Part shown: positions 43,546 to 48,741 of the stretch, piece after piece
Layout: the number at the start of each line of letters is the position of its first letter
Numbering within the stretch: position 1 is the first letter of the stretch
Position numbers and translations under genes: made by a program
Notes under the pieces: generated by a model
Told to the model about the DNA's origin: nothing
What the model saw: only the letters and a program-made list of their open reading frames with translations
Database searches by the model: none
Assembly: GCA_030426245.1 (NCBI GenBank)
Contig: JAUHYZ010000016.1
Span: 1 to 48,741, forward strand
Direction of reading: 5' to 3'
Length of the DNA: 48,741 nucleotides
Origin: Alphaproteobacteria bacterium
GTDB lineage: Bacteria > Pseudomonadota > Alphaproteobacteria > Sphingomonadales > Sphingomonadaceae

Positions 43546-44352
43546 CTAGTCTCCTGATTCGATCAGCGCGCGCAGCCCTTGCCGGTAGGTGGCGAAGGCA
43601 GGCCGCCAGCCCAAGACTCGTTTCGCCTTGCCATTGGCGATTCGACGATTCTCCGAATAGAAGGCGCGGGCCTGCGGGCTCAGGCCGGCTTCGTCCAGGC
43701 TTTGCAGCGGCGGCAAATCATGGCCGAGCAGGCGGCACGCCTCTTCTATTACCTCATTTTGCGGACAGGGCAGGTCGTCGGCAAGATTGTACGCGCCGGG
43801 CGGTGCATCTTTTCCCTTGATCAGCGCGGAAATCACGCCTGCCGCGATATCCTCGACATGGACCCGGCTGAACAACTGGCCCGGAACGTCGATTCTGCGT
43901 GCCTTGCCTTCTCGCACCCGGTCCAGTGCGCTGCGGCCCGGCCCGTATATGCCGGGCAGGCGGAACACCCGCGCACCCAGCGCCAGCCAGGCGCCGTCGG
44001 CCGCGGACCGCGCACTGCGCCTTCCGCCGCCAGTGGGGGCATGTTCGTCCGCCCAGGCTCCGCCGGTGTCGCCATAGACGCCGCTCGAGGAAAGATAGCC
44101 CAGCCATTTTCCGCTGCGCGCCAGCGCCCTGCCATAGCGCGTGAGCACCGGATCGCTGTCGCTCTCGCGGTCAGGCGGGGTGGAGGAAAGCACATGGCCG
44201 GCGCATTCGATCGCCGCCATCACGGCCTCTTGATCATCGAATGCAATATTGCCCGCGCTGCCTGTGGCATCCACGTGCCAGCCGCGCTGTTTCAGCTGTC
44301 CTGCAATCCGCTGGGCGCTGTACCCAAGGCCGAAGATCAGAATCTGCGTCAC
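43546..44352 (-). CDS. NAD-dependent epimerase/dehydratase-family protein (YeeZ-like)
   Basis: This is a 268-residue Rossmann-fold protein of the extended short-chain dehydrogenase family. The N-terminal cofactor motif is IFGLGYSAQRIA, with the GxGxxxx glycine pattern. The middle has LSSSGVYGDTGG, in which the usual YxxxK tyrosine region is altered, and FRLPGIYGPGRSALD. This resembles YeeZ of E. coli, whose substrate is unknown. The start is ATG at 44352. It is followed by a small GNAT gene and is divergent from pepN by 52 bases. Confidence 0.88.
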   Translation of the reverse strand: MTQILIFGLGYSAQRIAGQLKQRGWHVDATGSAGNIAFDDQEAVMAAIECAGHVLSSTPPDRESDSDPVLTRYGRALARSGKWLGYLSSSGVYGDTGGAWADEHAPTGGGRRSARSAADGAWLALGARVFRLPGIYGPGRSALDRVREGKARRIDVPGQLFSRVHVEDIAAGVISALIKGKDAPPGAYNLADDLPCPQNEVIEEACRLLGHDLPPLQSLDEAGLSPQARAFYSENRRIANGKAKRVLGWRPAFATYRQGLRALIESGD

Positions 44353-44404
44353 ACGCGCCTTCTACCCTTTGGATTCGCAGAGCAAAGCTCTTATGTCTTG
44401 CGCT

Positions 44405-47065
44405 ATGGATATCGTCAGCAACCCAGAGATGGCCGACGCGGCCGAAACCCCCAACGCACCGATCGTGATCCGCCGGGAAGACTACCGGCCTTTCGCCTGG
44501 CTGGTGCCCGAAGTGGAGCTCGATTTCACGCTGGGCCTGGAAAAGACCCGCGTCGCTTCGCGCCTAACGGTGCAGCGCAATGCGCGGGCGGATCATGCCG
44601 ATGCCGCAGGTGCCGAAACGATTCGTCTGAACGGAGACGGGATCGTGCCCGCAGAAGTGCTGGTGGATGGCGAAGCCAGCAATAGCTGGTCCATGGATGG
44701 CGGCGATCTGATCGTGCCGCTGAGGGGCGATTCCCATTCGATCGAGATCGTCACCGAGATCGACCCGTCGGCCAACAGCCAGTTGATGGGCCTTTATGCC
44801 TCGGGCGGAATGCTGTGCACCCAGTGCGAAGCGCAGGGCTTCCGCCGGATCACCTTCTTTCCCGACCGGCCCGATGTGCTGAGCACCTATCGCGTGCGGA
44901 TGACGGGGGAGAAGGCGCGCTTTCCTGTCCTGCTGTGCAACGGCAATCCGGAAGGCAGCGGGGAGAATGCGGACGGCACCCATTGGGCCGAATGGTTCGA
45001 TCCCTGGCCCAAGCCCAGCTATCTTTTCGCGCTGGTCGCCGGCGATCTGGTGGCCAATACGGACAGCTTCACTACCGGAAGCGGCCGCAAGGTGGATCTG
45101 GCGATATGGGTGCGCGAAGGCGATCTGGAGCGGACCGACCACGCCATGCGTTCCCTGAAGAAGAGCATGGAATGGGATGAGGAGACGTTCGGGCGCGAAT
45201 ACGATCTCAGCGTCTTCAACATCGTGGCCGTATCCGATTTCAACATGGGCGCGATGGAGAATAAGGGGCTCAACGTCTTCAACACGCGCTATGTGCTGGC
45301 CGATCCGGAAACCGCGACCGATGCCGATTATGACGGCATCGAAAGCGTGATCGCGCATGAGTATTTCCACAACTGGTCGGGCAACCGCGTGACTTGCCGC
45401 GACTGGTTCCAGCTATCGCTGAAGGAAGGCTTCACGGTCCTGCGCGATCAGCTGTTCAGCCAGGACATGGGCAGTGAGGCAGTCAAGCGGATCGAGGATG
45501 TCCGCGTGCTGCGCGCCGCGCAATTCCCGGAGGATTCAGGGCCGCTCGCTCATCCGATCCGGCCGGACAGCTATCAGGAAATCTCCAACTTCTACACCGC
45601 CACCGTCTACAACAAGGGCGCGGAAGTGATCCGCATGATGCGCACGCTGGCGGAATTCGGGAAAGAGCCGGGCGCGTTCCGCAAGGGCTGCGATCTCTAT
45701 TTCGAGCGCCATGATGGCGAAGCTGCGACTTGCGAGGATTTCGTGCGTGCGATCGAGGACGGGGCCGGGCTTGACCTAAAGCAATTCCGTCTGTGGTATT
45801 CGCAGGCCGGCACGCCGAAGGTGGAGGTGCGCTGCGAGCATTCGGGCGGCAATGTCACCCTGCATTTCAAGCAGACTGTTCCGCCAACTCCCGGCCAGAA
45901 TACCAAGCAGCCGATGGTCATCCCGCTGCGCCTTGCCCTGTTCGACCGCCAGACCGGCCGCCATCGCGGAGAGGAATTCGTGGTCCTGGACCGGGAAGAA
46001 ATGAGCGTCAGTTTCGAAGGCTTTGCCGATCCGCCCGTGCTGTCGATCAATCGCGGCTTTTCGGCGCCCATATCGGTCGAGTCACCGGTTGCGAGCGAGG
46101 ATCTGGTGTTCCTGGCCGCCAAGGATGACGATCCCTTCGCCCGCTACGAAGCGATGCAGGAACTCACCGTCACCCATCTGACTTCCGCCGTGCAGGGCGA
46201 GCTTTCCTCGGCCGAGCGGCAGGAAGGGCGAGCCGCGCTGGCCCGCGCGCTCGGCGCCGTGCTTGGCGATACCGCGCTCGACGATCTCATGCGCGGCGAA
46301 TTGATGGTCTTGCCCAGCCAGACCTATCTGGCCGAACAACTGGATGTTTCCGATCCGTCAGCGATCCATGCCGAGCGCGAAGGGCTGAAGGCGTGGCTCG
46401 GCGAAGAGCTCAAACAGCCCTTGATCGAGTTGCACAGGCGGGCTCTTGCCATTCCCTATAGTCTGGAGGCGGATGCACGCGGCGCCCGCAAGCTCAAGAC
46501 CCAGTCGCTGGTCTATCTGGCTGCTGCCGATGCCGATCTGGCAGTGGACCTTGCCACCGATCAATATCGCTCTGCCGACAATATGACGGACCGCCAAGGC
46601 GCCTTGATGGTGCTGGCCGGGCTCGATTCGCCGCTCCGCCAGGAAATGCTGGACGATTTCCATGACCGCTATGCCGGCAATGCGCTGGTGACGGACAAGT
46701 GGTTTTCGCTCCAGGCGAGCTCGCTCCATCCCGATACGCTCCGCCATGTGCAGGAACTGGCGAACCATCCGGATTTCACGCTCAAGAACCCCAACCGGGT
46801 GCGCTCCCTCTACATGGCGTTCGCGGTGAACCCGCATGCCTTCCACGCCGCCGACGGCGAAGGGTACCGGATGATCGCGGATCTGATTCTTCAGCTCGAT
46901 CCGATCAACGCGCAGACAGCGGCGCGATTCGTCCCGCCTCTCGGGCGCTGGCGCCGGATAGAGAAGGGGCGGTCCGATCTCATGCGGGCGCAGCTGGAAC
47001 GGATTGCCGCCGCGCCCAAGCTTTCGCGTGACACCTTCGAACAGGTGACGAAGAGCCTTGGGTAA
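44405..47065 (+). CDS. pepN: Aminopeptidase N (M1 family)
   Basis: PepN is a broad-specificity zinc aminopeptidase in the cytoplasm. The protein is 886 residues, close to the 870 of E. coli. The substrate motif GAMEN (FNMGAMENKGLN) precedes the zinc site HEYFHNWSGNRVT and the downstream glutamate in SLKEGFTVLRDQLF. The M1 N-terminal beta domain and helical C-terminal domain are full length. The start is ATG at 44405 or ATG at 44429 (MADAAETPN); neither has a strong ribosome site. It overlaps the next gene by eight bases. Confidence 0.96.
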   Translation: MDIVSNPEMADAAETPNAPIVIRREDYRPFAWLVPEVELDFTLGLEKTRVASRLTVQRNARADHADAAGAETIRLNGDGIVPAEVLVDGEASNSWSMDGGDLIVPLRGDSHSIEIVTEIDPSANSQLMGLYASGGMLCTQCEAQGFRRITFFPDRPDVLSTYRVRMTGEKARFPVLLCNGNPEGSGENADGTHWAEWFDPWPKPSYLFALVAGDLVANTDSFTTGSGRKVDLAIWVREGDLERTDHAMRSLKKSMEWDEETFGREYDLSVFNIVAVSDFNMGAMENKGLNVFNTRYVLADPETATDADYDGIESVIAHEYFHNWSGNRVTCRDWFQLSLKEGFTVLRDQLFSQDMGSEAVKRIEDVRVLRAAQFPEDSGPLAHPIRPDSYQEISNFYTATVYNKGAEVIRMMRTLAEFGKEPGAFRKGCDLYFERHDGEAATCEDFVRAIEDGAGLDLKQFRLWYSQAGTPKVEVRCEHSGGNVTLHFKQTVPPTPGQNTKQPMVIPLRLALFDRQTGRHRGEEFVVLDREEMSVSFEGFADPPVLSINRGFSAPISVESPVASEDLVFLAAKDDDPFARYEAMQELTVTHLTSAVQGELSSAERQEGRAALARALGAVLGDTALDDLMRGELMVLPSQTYLAEQLDVSDPSAIHAEREGLKAWLGEELKQPLIELHRRALAIPYSLEADARGARKLKTQSLVYLAAADADLAVDLATDQYRSADNMTDRQGALMVLAGLDSPLRQEMLDDFHDRYAGNALVTDKWFSLQASSLHPDTLRHVQELANHPDFTLKNPNRVRSLYMAFAVNPHAFHAADGEGYRMIADLILQLDPINAQTAARFVPPLGRWRRIEKGRSDLMRAQLERIAAAPKLSRDTFEQVTKSLG

Positions 47066-47855
47066 AGCCGCGGCCTTCTCCACGGACGCACCCGGCGCCG
47101 TCGAAGTCATCCGTGCTGACGCGCTGGAAGGCATTCCGCACGGCTTCCTGGGGCGCCAGGGCGGCGTCTCCACCGGTATCGTGGCTGGGCTCAATGTCGG
47201 CTTCGGCGCGGATGACGATCTGGCTGCCGTGAAAGAGAATCGCAGGCTCGCTTGCGAAGCGGTGCTTCACGGCGGCCGGCTGGTGAGCGTGCACCAGATT
47301 CATTCGAGCCGCTGCGTCACCGTGCACGATCCGTGGGACGAGGGCGCCCGGCCCGAAGCCGATGCGCTGGCGAGCGACCGTCCGGGCCTTGTGCTCGGCA
47401 TCGTCACGGCGGATTGTGCGCCGATCCTGCTGGCCGACAAACAGGCCGGAGTGGTGGCCGCGGCGCATGCCGGCTGGCGCGGCGCGCATGGCGGTGTGGC
47501 CGAATCGGCGATTGCCGCAATGGAAGCGCTGGGCGCGGACCGGGAACGGATAGTGGCCGCGATCGGCCCGGCAATCGCGCAAGTGAGCTATGAAGTTGGG
47601 GATGATTTCCGGCGAAACTTCTCTTCCGCCGATGCGCGATTCTTCGCGCCCGGGCGGTCGGGACATCACCAGTTCGATCTGGAAGCCTATATTGCCGCGC
47701 GCCTGGCAAAGGCGGGGATTGCCGCGGTCGAGCCGCTTGGTCTCGATACCTATGCGAATGAGAAGCGCTTTTTTTCCTACCGCCGCGCAACCCACCGGGG
47801 GGAGCCCAATTACGGGCGCCAGTTCTCTCTGATCGGCCTGCCATTGGCCGCTTAG
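47058..47855 (+). CDS. pgeF: Purine nucleoside phosphorylase / laccase-domain protein (YfiH family)
   Basis: This is a 265-residue protein of the DUF152/YlmD family. Members cleave or deaminate purine nucleosides, and one (PgeF) edits peptidoglycan by preventing L-Ser incorporation. The zinc or copper ligands are visible: HQIHSS, TADCAPILL with its cysteine, and AHAGWRG with its histidine. The earlier HGFLGRQGGVSTG is also typical. The start is TTG at 47058 within the last codons of pepN; no ATG or GTG is available before the conserved region. The overlap suggests translational coupling with pepN. The symbol is given by family and its activity here is unproven. Confidence 0.85.
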   Translation: MGKAAAFSTDAPGAVEVIRADALEGIPHGFLGRQGGVSTGIVAGLNVGFGADDDLAAVKENRRLACEAVLHGGRLVSVHQIHSSRCVTVHDPWDEGARPEADALASDRPGLVLGIVTADCAPILLADKQAGVVAAAHAGWRGAHGGVAESAIAAMEALGADRERIVAAIGPAIAQVSYEVGDDFRRNFSSADARFFAPGRSGHHQFDLEAYIAARLAKAGIAAVEPLGLDTYANEKRFFSYRRATHRGEPNYGRQFSLIGLPLAA

Positions 47856-48065
47856 GTGCAAGCTGCTCGCAAAAGCGCCAAAATGCCTGTTGGCATCGCT
47901 GGTCCTCTCGTCTATCAGCCCGCCCAAGTCGGCGTCGGGAGCAGGCTAAAGACCTGTGTCCGATGCATGCTTTGGGGGGATTCCTGAACGCGCGACTGGC
48001 AATGGTTTTACCGGTTCCGTGGGCGGACAGGTCCGCATGCGGCGCCGACAGGCAAGGCAGGATTG
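47856..48065 (+). other. Non-coding region before the cytochrome bc1 operon
   Basis: These 210 bases hold no gene and should contain the petABC promoter. I could not identify clear -35 and -10 boxes. The stretch just before petA is GC-rich and repetitive (GCGGACAGG, CATGCGGCGCCGACAGG). Confidence 0.3.
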
Positions 48066-48641
48066 ATGGCTGATACGACTGGCACCGCGGATCCGGATGC
48101 GCTCGCCGGGACGGGCGAAGACGGGGTTCGCCGCCGAGACTTCATCAATATCGCGGCAGTGAGCGCCGCTGGCGTTGGCGGGATCGTCACGCTTCTTCCA
48201 CTCATCAGCCAGATGGCTCCCTCCAAGGACGTGCTGGCCGAAAGCACGACCGAGGTCGATCTCAGTGCGATCGAACCCGGGCAGGCGATCAAGGCGATCT
48301 TCCGCAAGCAGCCGCTCTTCGTGCGCAACCTTACAGAGCGGGAAATGACGGCGGCTGACGAGACGCCTCTTTCCGATCTGCGGGATGCGGAAAGTCTGGC
48401 CGACCGGACCAAGGAAGGCCATCAGAACTGGCTGATCACCATGGGCGTCTGCACCCATCTGGGCTGCGTGCCGCTGGGTGCTGCCGAAGGTGAGCCGCGC
48501 GGCGAATTCGGCGGTTATTTCTGCCCCTGCCACGGTTCGCACTACGATACGGCTGGCCGTATCCGCAAAGGCCCTGCTCCGACGAACCTCCTGGTTCCGG
48601 AATATGAATTCACCTCCGACACTACCGTGACGGTCGGCTAA
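48066..48641 (+). CDS. petA: Ubiquinol-cytochrome c reductase, Rieske iron-sulfur subunit
   Basis: PetA is the 2Fe-2S subunit of the cytochrome bc1 complex, passing electrons from ubiquinol to cytochrome c1. The protein is 191 residues. The N-terminus carries twin arginines in [12 protein letters not shown], followed by a membrane helix, as in Tat-exported Rieske proteins. The cluster-binding motifs are CTHLGC (Cys/His set 1) and CPCHGSHYD (set 2). The start is ATG at 48066. It begins the petABC operon: petB follows after 17 bases. Confidence 0.96.
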   Translation: MADTTGTADPDALAGTGEDGVRRRDFINIAAVSAAGVGGIVTLLPLISQMAPSKDVLAESTTEVDLSAIEPGQAIKAIFRKQPLFVRNLTEREMTAADETPLSDLRDAESLADRTKEGHQNWLITMGVCTHLGCVPLGAAEGEPRGEFGGYFCPCHGSHYDTAGRIRKGPAPTNLLVPEYEFTSDTTVTVG

Positions 48642-48658
48642 GGCGAAAGAGAGAGAAA

Positions 48659-48741
48659 ATGAGCTTTCCCTGGGCGAACCAGTATACCCCCACCAATCCC
48701 GTGATGAAATGGATGGACGAGAAGCTGCCTTTGCCGCGGCT
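48659..48741 (+). CDS. petB: Cytochrome b of the bc1 complex, N-terminal fragment
   Basis: Only the first 27 codons are in the window. The ATG at 48659 follows AGAGAGA. The text FPWANQYTPTNPVMKWMDEKLPLPR matches the amphipathic start of cytochrome b, which precedes its haem-binding membrane helices. Position after the Rieske gene confirms it. Confidence 0.9.
   Translation, partial: MSFPWANQYTPTNPVMKWMDEKLPLPR

Overview
The window is chromosomal DNA of an alphaproteobacterium, most likely of the order Sphingomonadales (Novosphingobium/Erythrobacter/Altererythrobacter-like). The evidence is high GC with many GTG/TTG starts and overlapping ATGA or TGATG gene junctions, a SciP (DUF1153) CtrA-inhibitor gene, DUF3035 and PRC-barrel proteins, two promoters fitting the alphaproteobacterial EcfG consensus, and several small proteins that resemble Sphingomonadales-restricted families. 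These assignments rest on reading the sequence and recalling families, not on database searches. I see no phage, insertion sequence, CRISPR array, toxin-antitoxin or defence locus.

Layout. 1-1311 (minus): an M23 endopeptidase followed by the start of a bactofilin. 1554-10111 (plus): proA, an aldo/keto reductase, nadD, rsfS, rlmH, an EnvC-like hydrolase activator, the ctpA protease, a DsbB-like protein, a Coq7-type hydroxylase and a secreted unknown protein. This extends the common alphaproteobacterial nadD-rsfS-rlmH-envC-ctpA block. 10170-11698: wecB, convergent with a GFA-family gene. 11784-14538 (minus): a coupled dnaJ-like / yihY / fabI operon. 14742-16303 (plus): pdxH coupled to a cation diffusion facilitator. 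16311-17844: a serine-hydrolase lipoprotein divergent from a small Cys-rich membrane protein. 17866-19764: mnmA divergent from a small ORF that is coupled to sciP. 19995-26487 (plus): a GlsB-type membrane protein, an RND efflux adaptor and permease, and a DUF445 protein.

26533-33764: etfBA, exoD, a stand-alone sucC, a CysQ/IMPase-family phosphatase, an OmpA lipoprotein and a CNNM/CBS protein. 33812-42314 (minus): a dense run made of a small basic protein, gpmA, purE, purK, folA, ribF, a GNAT gene, ileS, lspA and a DUF3035 lipoprotein. 42430-48741: tRNA-Thr(GGT), a PRC-barrel gene, a GNAT gene, an NAD-dependent epimerase, pepN coupled to a PgeF/YfiH gene, and the start of the cytochrome bc1 operon (petA, petB).

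Most of the content is housekeeping: envelope growth and hydrolase control, cofactor and purine synthesis, translation and respiration. No clearly new multi-gene system is visible. The best leads are: an RND permease with an extra insertion carrying two hydrophobic segments between TM6 and TM7; two EcfG-type general-stress promoters; a cluster of TTAACC CtrA-like half-sites before sciP; a bactofilin-M23 morphogenesis pair; and a few small proteins of unknown function in fixed positions next to known genes.
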